DNA from: Kutzneria kofuensis | GTDB taxonomy: Bacteria; Actinomycetota; Actinomycetes; Mycobacteriales; Pseudonocardiaceae | DNA: 64,000 nt | Direction: 5' to 3' | NCBI RefSeq assembly: GCF_014203355.1 | Contig: NZ_JACHIR010000001.1 | Location: forward strand, 8,496,038 to 8,560,037 | Part shown: in pieces, positions 33,469 to 42,626 of the stretch | Layout: each line of letters starts with the position of its first letter | Numbering within the stretch: position 1 is the first letter of the stretch | The notes under the pieces: model-generated | Databases searched by the model: none | Told to the model about the DNA's origin: nothing | The model's input: the letters and a program-made list of their open reading frames with translations, nothing else | Translations under genes and position numbers: made by a program

Positions 33469-34644
33469 ATGGACCAGATGCGCACAGGACGGGACAGCGT
33501 CGGCACGGTCGAGGACTTGCACGCCTCGGCGACCAGGATCACCGGGCTTGCCGACTTCGGCGCCGACGAGTACCGCGACGGACTCGCGGTACTGCTGGAG
33601 TCCTACGCACGCGACGCCGCCCTCACACCGTTGGGAAACAAGGTGATGCGCGCGTTCCTGCGCGGTGCGCTGGTGGCCAGGCTGCTCAGCGAGGCCGCGT
33701 GGCAGCAGTATCCGGAGTACGCACAGGCGCCGGTCGAGCGGCCGATCTTCGTGACCGGCCTGCCGCGCACCGGCACGACCGCGTTGCACCGGTTGCTCTC
33801 CGCGGATCCCGCGCACCAGGGACTCCAGGTGTGGCTCACCGAAGTGCCGCAACCCCGCCCGCCGCGTGAGACCTGGGCGGACAACCCCGTGTTCCAGGCG
33901 ATCGAGGAGAACTACCGCCGGCACCACGTCGAACATCCCGAGTTCATGGGGCTGCACTACATGTCCGCCGACGAGGTGGAGGAATGCTGGCAACTGCTCC
34001 GCCAGTCGATGCGGTCGATCTCCTACGAATGCCTGGCGCATCTGCCGACGTACTCCGCCTGGTTGGACGGCCAGGACTGGACCCCGGCCTACCGCCGGCA
34101 CCGGCGCAACCTCCAGTTGATCGGACTGCCCGACCGCCATCGCCGCTGGGTGCTCAAGAATCCCAGCCACCTGTTCGCCCTCGACGCGCTGCTGGCCGTG
34201 TACCCGGACGCGCTGGTGATCCAGACGCACCGGTCGCCGCGGGCCGCCATCGCGTCGGTGTGCAGCCTGAACCAGCAGGCGAGCGCCGGCTGGTCGACCG
34301 TGTTCCGCGGTGACGTCGTGGGGCGGGACCAGTTGGAGCTGTGGGCGCGCGGCCTGGAACGCTTCACCGCCGATCGCGCCAACCACGACCAGGCCCAGTT
34401 CCTCGACGTGCACTACGACGACCTGGTCAAGGATCCGATCGGGACGGTGCGGGCGATCTACGCGCACTTCGGGCTGGCGCTGACCGAGCGGGCGGAAACC
34501 GCGATGACGGCCATGCACGCGGACAGCACCTCCGGCCGGCGCCAGCCGGCCCACCGCTACCAGCTGTCGGACTTCGGGCTGACCGGCGAGGAAGTCGACG
34601 AGCGCTTCGCCGACTACCTGCGGGCCCATGGCCGGGACCGGTGA
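33469..34644 (+). CDS. PAPS-dependent sulfotransferase family protein
   Basis: 391 residues. The 5'-phosphosulfate loop GLPRTGTTALHRLLS (about residues 100-114) and the 3'-phosphate site around VIQTHRSPRAAIASVCS are intact, and LDVHYDDLVKDP is typical of the mycobacterial Sulfotransfer_3 group. It should transfer sulfate from PAPS to a hydroxyl, possibly of a sterol or lipid given the neighbours. cysD and cysNC 4 kb away supply PAPS. Confidence 0.87.
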   Translation: MDQMRTGRDSVGTVEDLHASATRITGLADFGADEYRDGLAVLLESYARDAALTPLGNKVMRAFLRGALVARLLSEAAWQQYPEYAQAPVERPIFVTGLPRTGTTALHRLLSADPAHQGLQVWLTEVPQPRPPRETWADNPVFQAIEENYRRHHVEHPEFMGLHYMSADEVEECWQLLRQSMRSISYECLAHLPTYSAWLDGQDWTPAYRRHRRNLQLIGLPDRHRRWVLKNPSHLFALDALLAVYPDALVIQTHRSPRAAIASVCSLNQQASAGWSTVFRGDVVGRDQLELWARGLERFTADRANHDQAQFLDVHYDDLVKDPIGTVRAIYAHFGLALTERAETAMTAMHADSTSGRRQPAHRYQLSDFGLTGEEVDERFADYLRAHGRDR

Positions 34645-34721
34645 CGACAGTCGGCGTTGCTCGCACCGGCGGGCTGCGGATTTCGTCGCTGGCGACGCCA
34701 GCTCGCACTCCCGCCAAAAAC

Positions 34722-34735
34722 TAGAACCTGTTACA
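34722..34735. promoter_or_regulatory. KstR-like box TAGAACCTGTTACA
   Basis: An exact match to TnnAACnnGTTnnA. With its flanks (AAAC before, GTTCT after) it mirrors the box at 30780. It ends eight bases before the GTG start at 34744, so the SDR mRNA is probably leaderless and blocked directly when the site is occupied. Confidence 0.65.
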
Positions 34736-34743
34736 GTTCTGGT

Positions 34744-35532
34744 GTGATCTTCGATCGGTTGCGAGTGACGGACAAGGTCGCGGTGGTCACCGGCGCCGGC
34801 CGTGGCATCGGGGCGGCGACGGCGGTGGCGCTGGCGGAGGCGGGCGCCGACGTGGTGATCTCCTCCCGCACGGAGGCCGAGCTGAACGACGTGGCGGCGC
34901 GGATCGAGAAGGCCGGCCGCAAGGCTCACGTCGTGCCGGCCGACTTGAGTGATCCGGAGGCCGCCGCGGGGCTGGCGGGCGCGGCGGTGGACGTCCTGGG
35001 CCGGCTCGACATCGTGGTGAACAACGTCGGTGGCACCTACCCGCGCCCGTTGCTCGAGACCACCGTCGAATTCCTCGAAGAAGCGTTCCGCTTCAACGTG
35101 TCGACCGCGCACGCCCTGACGGTTGCGGCGACACCGGCGATGTTGGCCACTGGTGGCGGCGCGATCGTGAACATCTCCTCCGCGATGGGGCGGGTCGCCG
35201 GACGTGGCTTCGCGGCCTACGGCACGGCAAAGGCCGCGCTCGCGCACTACACACGCCTGACGGCGGCCGATCTCGCGCCGCGTATCCGGGTCAACGCGAT
35301 CGCCGTCGGCTCGGTGGCCACATCGGCGCTGGACATCGTGGTGCGCAATGCCGAGCTGCGAGCGAAGATGGAAGCCGCCACACCGCTGCACGCCATCGGT
35401 GACCCCGACGACATCGCCGCGACGGTCGTGTATCTGGCTTCGTCCGCCGGTGGTTTCGTGACCGGCAAGGTGATCGAGGTGGACGGTGGCCTGCAGGCGC
35501 CCAATCTGGAGCTCGGCCTGCCGGATCTCTGA
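34744..35532 (+). CDS. SDR family oxidoreductase
   Basis: 262 residues from GTG 34744. Motifs: [32 protein letters not shown] and the C-terminal [13 protein letters not shown]. Many relatives act on hydroxysteroids or acyl chains. There is no ribosome-binding site and an operator lies immediately upstream, suggesting a leaderless transcript. The next gene follows after 17 bp. Confidence 0.92.
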   Translation: MIFDRLRVTDKVAVVTGAGRGIGAATAVALAEAGADVVISSRTEAELNDVAARIEKAGRKAHVVPADLSDPEAAAGLAGAAVDVLGRLDIVVNNVGGTYPRPLLETTVEFLEEAFRFNVSTAHALTVAATPAMLATGGGAIVNISSAMGRVAGRGFAAYGTAKAALAHYTRLTAADLAPRIRVNAIAVGSVATSALDIVVRNAELRAKMEAATPLHAIGDPDDIAATVVYLASSAGGFVTGKVIEVDGGLQAPNLELGLPDL

Positions 35533-35549
35533 CCGAGGAGGGTGCGCTG

Positions 35550-36620
35550 GTGGCCTACCGGGTGGTGCAGTGGAGCACCGGCAACGTCGGGCGGCACGCG
35601 ATCGCGGGCGTCGCCGCGCGTCCGGACCTGGAACTCGTCGGCGTCTGGGTGTCCACTCCGGACAAGGTTGGCAGGGACGCGGGAGAACTCGCCGGACTGG
35701 GACGGGAACTCGGCGTCGTCGCGACGAACGACGCCGACGAGATACTCGCGCTGCGACCCGACTGCGTCGTGTACACGGCGATGGCCGACGATCGGCTGGT
35801 GGCGGCGCTGGAAGACCTGCGGCGCATCCTGCGGGCCGGGATCAACGTGGTGTCCAGCTGCCCGGTCTTCCTCCAGTTCCCGAAGGGGACGGTGCCCGAC
35901 GAAGTGTCGGAACCGGTTCGCCTTGCCGCGGTCGAGGGCGGCGTGTCGTTGTGGGTCAACGGCATCGACCCTGGATTCGCCAACGACTGGTTGCCGCTGG
36001 CGGTCACCGGCATCAGCGAGCGCATGGACCAGGTTCGCTGCCTGGAGATCCTGGACTACAGCACCTATCACAACCGGAAGGTGCTGTTCGACATCATGGG
36101 ATTCGGCGGCCCGCTGGGGGAGACCCCGCTGTTGTTGCAGCCGGGCGTGCTGAGTCTGGCCTGGGGCAGTGTGGTGCGTCAGCTCGCGTCCGGTTTGGAC
36201 ATCGAACTGGACGGAGTGGAGGAGAGCTACCAGCGCCTTGCGGCGCCGGAGACCTTCGAGATCGGCGCGGGCGAGATCGCCGCGGGCACGGCGGCCGCGC
36301 TCCGGTTCGAGGTGCGAGGAATGCGCGGCGGCCGTCCGGTCTGCGTGCTGGAGCACGTCACCCGGCTGCGCCCCGACCTCGGGCCGGACTGGCCGCAGCC
36401 GGCGGGCCAGGGCTGCTACCGGGTCGAGGTGACCGGCGAGCCGAACTACACGCTCGACCTGACCTTGCTCGGTTCGGACGGGGACCACAACACGGCCGGT
36501 CTCAAGGCGACCGCGATGCGTCTGGTGAACGCGATCCCGGCGGTGGTGGCGGCAAGGCCCGGGCTGCTCACCGCGTTCGACCTCCCGCTGGTCACCGGCC
36601 GCGGCCTGCTTCGCAGCTGA
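35550..36620 (+). CDS. Dihydrodipicolinate reductase-like NAD(P)-binding protein
   Basis: 356 residues from GTG 35550 with GAGGAGGG upstream. The Rossmann motif VVQWSTGNVGRHAI and the WVST..KVGRDAG segment match the mycobacterial dihydrodipicolinate-reductase-like proteins that are frequent in steroid and lipid degradation loci. The catalytic region includes SSCPVFLQFP and WVNGIDPGFANDWLPL. It is not the lysine-pathway DapB, which is shorter. Reaction unknown; likely co-transcribed with the SDR. Confidence 0.85.
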   Translation: MAYRVVQWSTGNVGRHAIAGVAARPDLELVGVWVSTPDKVGRDAGELAGLGRELGVVATNDADEILALRPDCVVYTAMADDRLVAALEDLRRILRAGINVVSSCPVFLQFPKGTVPDEVSEPVRLAAVEGGVSLWVNGIDPGFANDWLPLAVTGISERMDQVRCLEILDYSTYHNRKVLFDIMGFGGPLGETPLLLQPGVLSLAWGSVVRQLASGLDIELDGVEESYQRLAAPETFEIGAGEIAAGTAAALRFEVRGMRGGRPVCVLEHVTRLRPDLGPDWPQPAGQGCYRVEVTGEPNYTLDLTLLGSDGDHNTAGLKATAMRLVNAIPAVVAARPGLLTAFDLPLVTGRGLLRS

Positions 36621-36745
36621 CGACCTTGATGATCGAGTCGGCGAGTTCCGGTTCCTCGTCCGGGACCGGGCAGGCCGGTTCGCGGCCTCGCTACAGCGGT
36701 CGACGGCCGCACCGTTCCCGGGACGGAGCAGACCTGGGGCACGGC

Positions 36746-37534
36746 TCAGCTGACCGCGTGGCCGCGGGTGGCGGCGAGCTCGCGGACGGCGTCGGCGACG
36801 GCTGGGGAGTCCTTGCTGAGGATCTTGCTGTGGTTGCTGGCGACCTTGGCGCTCACCTTGAGGTTGGGGTTGGCGGTGAGCAACGGGTCGAGCACGGTGC
36901 GGCCTTCCTCCATCTCCCCGTCCTTGGTCCCGAGGTTGTCGCCGGTGGCCAGCACGAACCGGACGGGACAGGTCAGGCGCTCCAGGACGGGCCCGCTGGC
37001 GGCGGAGACCTCGTTGACCTCGATGTTGACGTCGGCGTGCTGGTCGGCGCTCATCCGCGCGGCCAGGCCCAGGCGGGCGGCGATCGGGAAGGCCCACCGC
37101 ATCCGGCGGAACAGCTTGCGGATCCGCACCCGGCCGGCCTCGCCGGTGAGGCCGATGGGGAACGCGTCCACGGTGACCAGCCCGGCGACGCGGTCGGGGT
37201 GCCGGTCGGCCCAGTGCCACCCGAGGATGCCCCCGTAGGACCAGCCCACCAGAATCGGCTGTTCCACGCCCCGCGCGGTGAGGACGGCGTCCAGGTCCCG
37301 AAGGCACGCCTCGAACGAGTACTCGGCGGAGCGCTTCGACTTGCCACGGGCCCGCTCGTCGTACGCGATGTGCCGGTAGCCGCTGCCGAGCTCGGAGATG
37401 ACGCGGCGCCAGTGCGACTGGTCGGCGTAGGAGCCGTTCAGGTAGACGACGGGTCGGCCGGAGCCGCCGGTGTCGGTGACGTACAGGGCAGTGTCGTCGA
37501 CGGGCAGCAGGCCGGTCCAGGGGGCGGTGCTCAT
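36746..37534 (-). CDS. Alpha/beta hydrolase
   Basis: 262 residues. Oxyanion region VVYLNGSYADQSHW, nucleophile elbow GWSYGG (Ser about 97), Asp in VLATGDNLG and His in ASNHSKIL form a plausible triad. The HG motif near the oxyanion hole reads NG. Substrate unknown. The gene is divergent from the exporter operon and shares the region with the 11-bp-period repeats at 37590-37657. Confidence 0.85.
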   Translation of the reverse strand: MSTAPWTGLLPVDDTALYVTDTGGSGRPVVYLNGSYADQSHWRRVISELGSGYRHIAYDERARGKSKRSAEYSFEACLRDLDAVLTARGVEQPILVGWSYGGILGWHWADRHPDRVAGLVTVDAFPIGLTGEAGRVRIRKLFRRMRWAFPIAARLGLAARMSADQHADVNIEVNEVSAASGPVLERLTCPVRFVLATGDNLGTKDGEMEEGRTVLDPLLTANPNLKVSAKVASNHSKILSKDSPAVADAVRELAATRGHAVS

Positions 37535-37589
37535 GGTGTTGCCTCCGAGGGCGGAAGTGGATGACTGAAGCCACCATCACCGGTGGTGC

Positions 37590-37657
37590 TGACACCGGGC
37601 AGCCACCGCGCTGACACGGCCCCGAGGCATGTCAGAGGCGTGTCAGGCGGGTGACAC
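37590..37657 (+). promoter_or_regulatory. 11-bp-period repeats, probable SARP site for the exporter
   Basis: TGTCAG at 37630 and 37641 and TGACAC at 37652 are spaced by exactly 11 bp. Two further TGACAC copies lie at 37590 and 37612, 22 bp apart. SARP regulators bind such direct repeats close to -10 regions. A similar array precedes the P450 gene at 42551. Confidence 0.6.
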
Positions 37658-37680
37658 CGGACCCGATGACAGTGCTGGGC

Positions 37681-38613
37681 ATGACAAACCTGGCGATCGC
37701 GGCCTCCGGGCTGCGGAAGGCGTACAAGGACAAGACGGTGCTCGACGGCATCGACCTGAATGTCGGCACGGGCACGGTCTTCTCCCTGCTCGGTCCGAAC
37801 GGCGCCGGCAAGACGACGACGGTGAACGTGCTGACCACGTTGATCAGGGCCGATGGCGGCACGGTCCGCGTGGCCGGGCACGACGTGGCGACGGAGGCCG
37901 CGGCGGTGCGGTCGGCGATCGGGGTGACCGGTCAGTTCGCGGCGGTGGACGAGTTGCTGACGGGGGAGGAGAACCTCCGGCTGATGGTGGACCTGAGCCC
38001 GCGAGCCGAGGACGGCATCGTCGGCCGGCTGCTGGAGCGCTTCGATCTGGTCGAGTCGGCGCGGAAGCCGGCATCCACCTACTCGGGAGGCATGCGCCGC
38101 AAGCTCGATCTGGCGATGACGCTGGTCGGCGACCCACGCATCATCTTCCTGGACGAGCCGACGACCGGGCTGGACCCGCGCAGCCGCCGCACCATGTGGT
38201 CGATCATCCGGGAACTGGTGGCCGACGGCGTGACGGTCTTCCTCACCACCCAGTACCTCGAGGAAGCCGACCAACTGGCCGACCGGATCGCGGTACTCGA
38301 CCACGGCCGCCTGGTCGCCGAGGGCACTCCCGCCGAGCTCAAGCGCCGCATCCCCGGGACGCACGTCCGGCTCCGGTTCACCACCGCCGCCGAGCTCGAC
38401 GCGGCCGCCCGGATCATCACCGACGCCACCCGTGAGGACGAGGCGCTGGCCCTGCGGGTGCCCGGCGACGGCGGCACGCGGTCGCTGCGGGCCCTGCTCG
38501 ACCGGCTCGACGAGTACTCGATCAGCGCCGAGGAGCTCTCCGTGCACACCCCGGATCTCGACGACGTCTTCCTCGCCCTGACGGGCCACGCCACGGAGGT
38601 GGCCGCGAAATGA
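37681..38613 (+). CDS. DrrA-type ABC exporter ATP-binding protein
   Basis: 310 residues from ATG 37681; GTG 37651 is in frame but lies inside the repeat array. Walker A GPNGAGKTT, signature YSGGMRRKLDLAMTL, Walker B RIIFLDEPTTGLDPRSRR and the DrrA-like C-terminal domain (DLDDVFLALTG) mark a daunorubicin-resistance-type exporter. It works with the permease whose start overlaps its stop. There is no clear ribosome-binding site, so the transcript may be leaderless. Confidence 0.93.
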   Translation: MTNLAIAASGLRKAYKDKTVLDGIDLNVGTGTVFSLLGPNGAGKTTTVNVLTTLIRADGGTVRVAGHDVATEAAAVRSAIGVTGQFAAVDELLTGEENLRLMVDLSPRAEDGIVGRLLERFDLVESARKPASTYSGGMRRKLDLAMTLVGDPRIIFLDEPTTGLDPRSRRTMWSIIRELVADGVTVFLTTQYLEEADQLADRIAVLDHGRLVAEGTPAELKRRIPGTHVRLRFTTAAELDAAARIITDATREDEALALRVPGDGGTRSLRALLDRLDEYSISAEELSVHTPDLDDVFLALTGHATEVAAK

Positions 38614-39353
38614 AGTCCCAGTCGATGGTGATGCTGCGACGCAACCTCAAGCACGTCGCCCGGAACCCGACCTCGGTGTTCAACGCGGTGCTGATGCCGG
38701 TCGTGGTCATGCTGATGTTCGTGTACCTGCTGGGCGGCGCCTTCAGCGTCGGCGTGGACTACGTCGACTACGCCACACCGGGCATGCTGCTGCTGGCCGT
38801 CTGCTACGGACTGGGGGCGGTGGCGACGTCGGTGAACTCCGACATGACCAAGGGCGTCATCAACCGGTTCAAGGTCATGGACGTCTCCCGCGGCGCGGTG
38901 CTGACCGGCCACGTCGTAGCCAGCGTGCTGACCAACCTGGTCGCCATCGGGGCGATCATCGGGGTGGCCTTCCTGCTGGGCTTCAGCCCGGCGGCGAGCC
39001 TGCTGGACTGGCTCGGCGTGGTCGGCATGGTGGTGCTGCTCGCGGTCGCAGCCGGCTGGTTCACGGTCGCGCTGGGACTGTTCGCGAAGTCCCCGGAGAC
39101 GGCGGGGCTGGCCGCCGTGCCGCTGGTCATGCTGCCGTTCTTCAGCAGCGCGATCGTCCCCGCCGCGAAGATGGGGCCGGGCGTCCGGGAATTCGCCCAG
39201 TACCAGCCGTTCACGCCGATCATCGAGACGTTGCGAGGGTTGCTCAACGGCGCCCCGGCCGCCGGCGATGCGATCGCCGCCGTCGCCTGGTGCGTCGGCA
39301 TCGCCCTCGTCGGCTACCTGTGGGCGCGGTCCACGTTCACCCGCCGAGCGTGA
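38610..39353 (+). CDS. ABC-2 type permease (DrrB-like)
   Basis: 247 residues with six hydrophobic segments, starting in an ATGA overlap with the ATPase gene. The ABC-2 signature region (NRFKVMDVSRGAVLTGHV) and the QYQPFTPIIETLRGLL end are typical. It should form the membrane channel of an efflux pump for a hydrophobic compound. The final 17 bp overlap the 3' end of the convergent SARP gene. Confidence 0.92.
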   Translation: MKSQSMVMLRRNLKHVARNPTSVFNAVLMPVVVMLMFVYLLGGAFSVGVDYVDYATPGMLLLAVCYGLGAVATSVNSDMTKGVINRFKVMDVSRGAVLTGHVVASVLTNLVAIGAIIGVAFLLGFSPAASLLDWLGVVGMVVLLAVAAGWFTVALGLFAKSPETAGLAAVPLVMLPFFSSAIVPAAKMGPGVREFAQYQPFTPIIETLRGLLNGAPAAGDAIAAVAWCVGIALVGYLWARSTFTRRA

Positions 39354-42300
39354 CCGCGGCCAGCTCGCGCCAGCTCGCCCGGGTCCCCTCCTGAGTCGCC
39401 TCGGCGAACCGCTTGTCGCCGAGGCGACTTCGCGTGGCCTGCTCGATTCGGGTCACGTCCGGCTGGGAGCGGTCCGGCAGGCCGCGGAGGCCGACGCTCG
39501 CCGCCAGCAGCCGCGCCGCCTGCTCGTCCTGTTGCTGACGCAGCGCCAGGTCGGCCAGCCCGAGCAGCGCCTGCGCGATCACCGGTGTGCTCCCGTGCTC
39601 AGCCGCGGCCGCGAAGGCGGCGACGCGGTGTGCACGGGCTTCGTCGACATCCTCGGTCAGGTAGCCGAGGATGTCATGCCGCATCGCCCGGACCTGTGCC
39701 CGCTCGGCGGCGCTGCCCAGCAAGCCGGTCGCGACGTCGAGTTGCCGGCGCGCCTGCTCGGCGTCACCGCGCCAGCGGGCGAGGTTCGCCTTCCCCAGGG
39801 CCAACTCGATCAACGCCCCCGGCCATGCCACCCGCTCCGCGGACCGCTGCGCCTGCGCCATGGCGGCGGCGCTCGACTCGTCGTCGCCGGCCAGCCAGTG
39901 CAACTGGGCCTGCCGCGACCGCATCCGCACGACGTCCTCGATCGCGCCGACTTCGGTGACCACGGCGATCGCCTGCTCGTAGTGCTCGCACGCGCCGGTG
40001 AAATCGCCGCGCATGGCGATTCGGTCGGCCAGTTCGGTCAGGGCGAACGACATGCCCCACCGCTCGCCCAGCGCCTGATACTCGGCCAGCGCCGTCTCGA
40101 GACAGGCGTCGGCCTCCCGGCTGCCGTCGCCGGCCATGATCCGCATCTTGCCGAGCTGCAGCCGGGCCAGCGCACGAACCCAGGGCTCCTCGTCGGCGAG
40201 CAGCGGCTCCCACACGGCCAGGAACGCGTCCGGCTCCCGCACCAGCTGCTCCAGCGCGGCGACGAGTCGCACCGCCGGGTGGCAGCGCTGGACCCGGCGG
40301 TTGATCTCGTGCACCTCGTGGATCCACTCGGCGGCCTGGTTCTGGTCGCTCTCCAGCCCCGACGTCACGAATCCGGTGGCCAGCGCGTACACCGCGGCCC
40401 GGACCTCGTCGGCCACCTCGCCGGGCACGGCGGCCGCCGCCATGACCAGCTCGTTGCCCTCGTTCTTGTGCCCGCCGAGCCACCAGTACCAGCCGCCGGC
40501 CGCGGCCAGCCGCATCGCCCCGGCCGCATCGCCGGCCGCGAGCGCACCGCGCATCGCCGCGACGATGTTGTCGTGTTCGACCTCGAGCGCGGCGAGCCAC
40601 TCCAGCTGCTCGGCGCCGCGAAGGTGCGGGTCGGCGGTCTCGGCGAGTTCGGTGAAGTGCGCGAGATGAGCCCGGCGGGCCAGATCGGTTTCCCCAGCCT
40701 CGGCCAGGCGCTGCTGGGCGTACTCCTTGATGGTGCCGAGCATCCGGTACCGCGGCGCTGCGTCGCCTTCGGCGACCACCAGCGATTTCTCGGTCAGCGC
40801 GGTCAGCAGGTCCAGCACCTCCCACGCGTCGACCGCGTCACCCGCGCAGACCCGCTCGGCGGCCTCCTGGCTCGCGCCGCCGGCGAACACCGACAGCCGC
40901 CGCAACGCCGCCCGCTCGGCGTCGGTCAGCAGTTCCCAGCTCCAGTCGACCATCGCGCGCAGTGTTCGGTGCCGGGGCAGTGCCGTGCGGCTGCCGCCGG
41001 TCAGCAGGCGGAACCGGTCGTCGAGCCGATGGGCGAGCTGATCCAGGGACATCGTCCGCAACCTGGCCGCGGCCAGCTCGATCGCCAGCGGCATCCCGTC
41101 CAGCGCCCGGCAGATGCGGGCCAGGGTCGACGACGTGCCGGCGTCGGCCGCGAGGTCCTTGCGCACCGCGCCGGCCCGGTCCCGCAGCAGCCGGACGGCC
41201 GGCGAGGACTCGATCTTGTCGGCGTCGGCGTCCTCCGCCGGCAGGACCAGCGGCGCGACGGGCCACAGCGCCTCGCCGGTGATGCCGAGCGGTTCCCGGC
41301 TCGTGGCGAGGATGCGCAGCCGCCGGCACTCGCCGAGCACACGGTGAGCGAAAGTCGCCGCGGACTCGATCACGTGCTCGCAGTTGTCCAGCACCAGCAC
41401 CATCGCCCGGTCGCGGAGCGCGGCGATGACCCGGTCCGTCGGCTCCGCGTCCGGCGCCTCGCCGAGCAGCGAGTCCCGGAGCTTGAGCGCGGCGAGCGTC
41501 GCCTGCGCCACGTCACCGTCCGAGCCGACGGGCGCGAGCTCCACCAGCCAGACCCCGTCCGGCTGGTCGCCGAGCACCGTGCGCGCGGTCTCCGTGGCCA
41601 GCCTGGTCTTGCCCGAGCCGCCCGGCCCGATCAGCGTGGTGAGCCGATGGCCGGCGACGAGCTCGCGGACCGCGGCGACGTCGGCGTCCTTGCCGACGTA
41701 ACTGGTCAGCTCGGCGCGCAGGTTGGTCCGGCGGGTCTCCTCCCGCCGCCCCAACTCGCCCCGCAGCAGCGCCACGTGCACCGCGGACAGCTCGGGTGAG
41801 GGGTCCACGCCCAGCTCGTCGGCCAGGGTTTCCCTGGTGCGCTGGTACAGGAGCAGCGCCTCGGTGTCGCGGCCGGTCGCGGCCAGCGCCCGCATCAGGG
41901 CGGCGACGAGCCGTTCGCGAACCGGATGTGCGACCACGAGGTCGGTCAGCTGCGTGACGATCTCCGCGCCGTGGCCGAGGCTGATCTCCGCATCGAACCG
42001 GTCCTCCAAGGCCGCCAGGCGCAGTCCCTCGAGCCGGGTGACCGCCGCGTCGAACGCCGCGCTGTCCAGCAGACCGACGTCCTGCATGGCCCCGCCGCGC
42101 CACAGGGCAAGGGCCTCGCGCAGCCGCCGTGGATCCGCTTCCTCGCGGGCCTGGCTGACGAGGCGTTGGAACCGCACGGCGTCGACGGCATCCGGTGCCA
42201 CCGTCAGGCGGTAGCCGTTCGCCTGCCCGTCGACCGTCCCGTCCGGCAGCACCTTCCGCAGCCGGGAAACCAGGCGCTGCAAGGCATTCGCCGCGTCGGC

Positions 42301-42468
42301 GGGTGGGTTCTCGCCCCAGATCCAGTCGACGAGCGTCGCCTTCGGGACCACGTGACCCGGTTCGAGCGCGAGGGCGGCCAGCAGTCCGCGCAGCCGGGCG
42401 CCCGGCACGTCGGTCGGCGCACCGCCCTCCGTGCGTACCTCGAATGGTCCGAGCATCCCGATCTGCAC
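39337..42468 (-). CDS. SARP-type regulator with AAA/NB-ARC ATPase and TPR-like repeats
   Basis: 1043 residues from GTG 42468 (VQIGMLGPFEVR); an ATG at 42507 would add 13 residues. The OmpR-like winged helix (RLRGLLAALALEPGHVV) and BTAD domain (to about 245) precede an ATPase with GPGGSGKTRLA, VLVLDNCEHV and ILATSREPL. The C-terminal half is TPR-like helices. These are LuxR/AfsR-like STAND activators. It lies between the exporter and the P450 gene, both of which have 11-bp-period repeats in their promoters, so it probably activates both. Confidence 0.92.
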   Translation of the reverse strand: MQIGMLGPFEVRTEGGAPTDVPGARLRGLLAALALEPGHVVPKATLVDWIWGENPPADAANALQRLVSRLRKVLPDGTVDGQANGYRLTVAPDAVDAVRFQRLVSQAREEADPRRLREALALWRGGAMQDVGLLDSAAFDAAVTRLEGLRLAALEDRFDAEISLGHGAEIVTQLTDLVVAHPVRERLVAALMRALAATGRDTEALLLYQRTRETLADELGVDPSPELSAVHVALLRGELGRREETRRTNLRAELTSYVGKDADVAAVRELVAGHRLTTLIGPGGSGKTRLATETARTVLGDQPDGVWLVELAPVGSDGDVAQATLAALKLRDSLLGEAPDAEPTDRVIAALRDRAMVLVLDNCEHVIESAATFAHRVLGECRRLRILATSREPLGITGEALWPVAPLVLPAEDADADKIESSPAVRLLRDRAGAVRKDLAADAGTSSTLARICRALDGMPLAIELAAARLRTMSLDQLAHRLDDRFRLLTGGSRTALPRHRTLRAMVDWSWELLTDAERAALRRLSVFAGGASQEAAERVCAGDAVDAWEVLDLLTALTEKSLVVAEGDAAPRYRMLGTIKEYAQQRLAEAGETDLARRAHLAHFTELAETADPHLRGAEQLEWLAALEVEHDNIVAAMRGALAAGDAAGAMRLAAAGGWYWWLGGHKNEGNELVMAAAAVPGEVADEVRAAVYALATGFVTSGLESDQNQAAEWIHEVHEINRRVQRCHPAVRLVAALEQLVREPDAFLAVWEPLLADEEPWVRALARLQLGKMRIMAGDGSREADACLETALAEYQALGERWGMSFALTELADRIAMRGDFTGACEHYEQAIAVVTEVGAIEDVVRMRSRQAQLHWLAGDDESSAAAMAQAQRSAERVAWPGALIELALGKANLARWRGDAEQARRQLDVATGLLGSAAERAQVRAMRHDILGYLTEDVDEARAHRVAAFAAAAEHGSTPVIAQALLGLADLALRQQQDEQAARLLAASVGLRGLPDRSQPDVTRIEQATRSRLGDKRFAEATQEGTRASWRELAAVTLGG

Positions 42469-42550
42469 CGGCCGATTTTGCCATGGGGGATCGGCTCGCT
42501 TCGGCAACTTGCGCCGGCTCTGACACCGATCGCGGCCACCACGTGATCGG

Positions 42551-42578
42551 TGTCAGGCCCGTGACCGTTCGGTGTCAG
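42551..42578 (+). promoter_or_regulatory. 11-bp-period repeats, probable SARP site for the P450 gene
   Basis: TGTCAG (42551), TGACCG (42562) and TGTCAG (42573) are spaced by 11 bp in the 158-bp gap between the divergent SARP and P450 genes. Another TGACAC lies at 42521. The elements match those upstream of the exporter. Confidence 0.6.
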
Positions 42579-42626
42579 TGGAGCCGGCCACTGTGGTGAC
42601 AGCAATCGTCACGAGAGGAACTTCCG

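Noticed and set aside
32221-35391. Minus-strand open frame of about 1056 codons
   Set aside because: It runs across three well-supported plus-strand genes (DUF1214-like, sulfotransferase, SDR) and has no recognisable motif.
39268-41799. Plus-strand open frame of about 843 codons over the second SARP gene
   Set aside because: The minus-strand reading has complete BTAD, ATPase and TPR features; this one has none.
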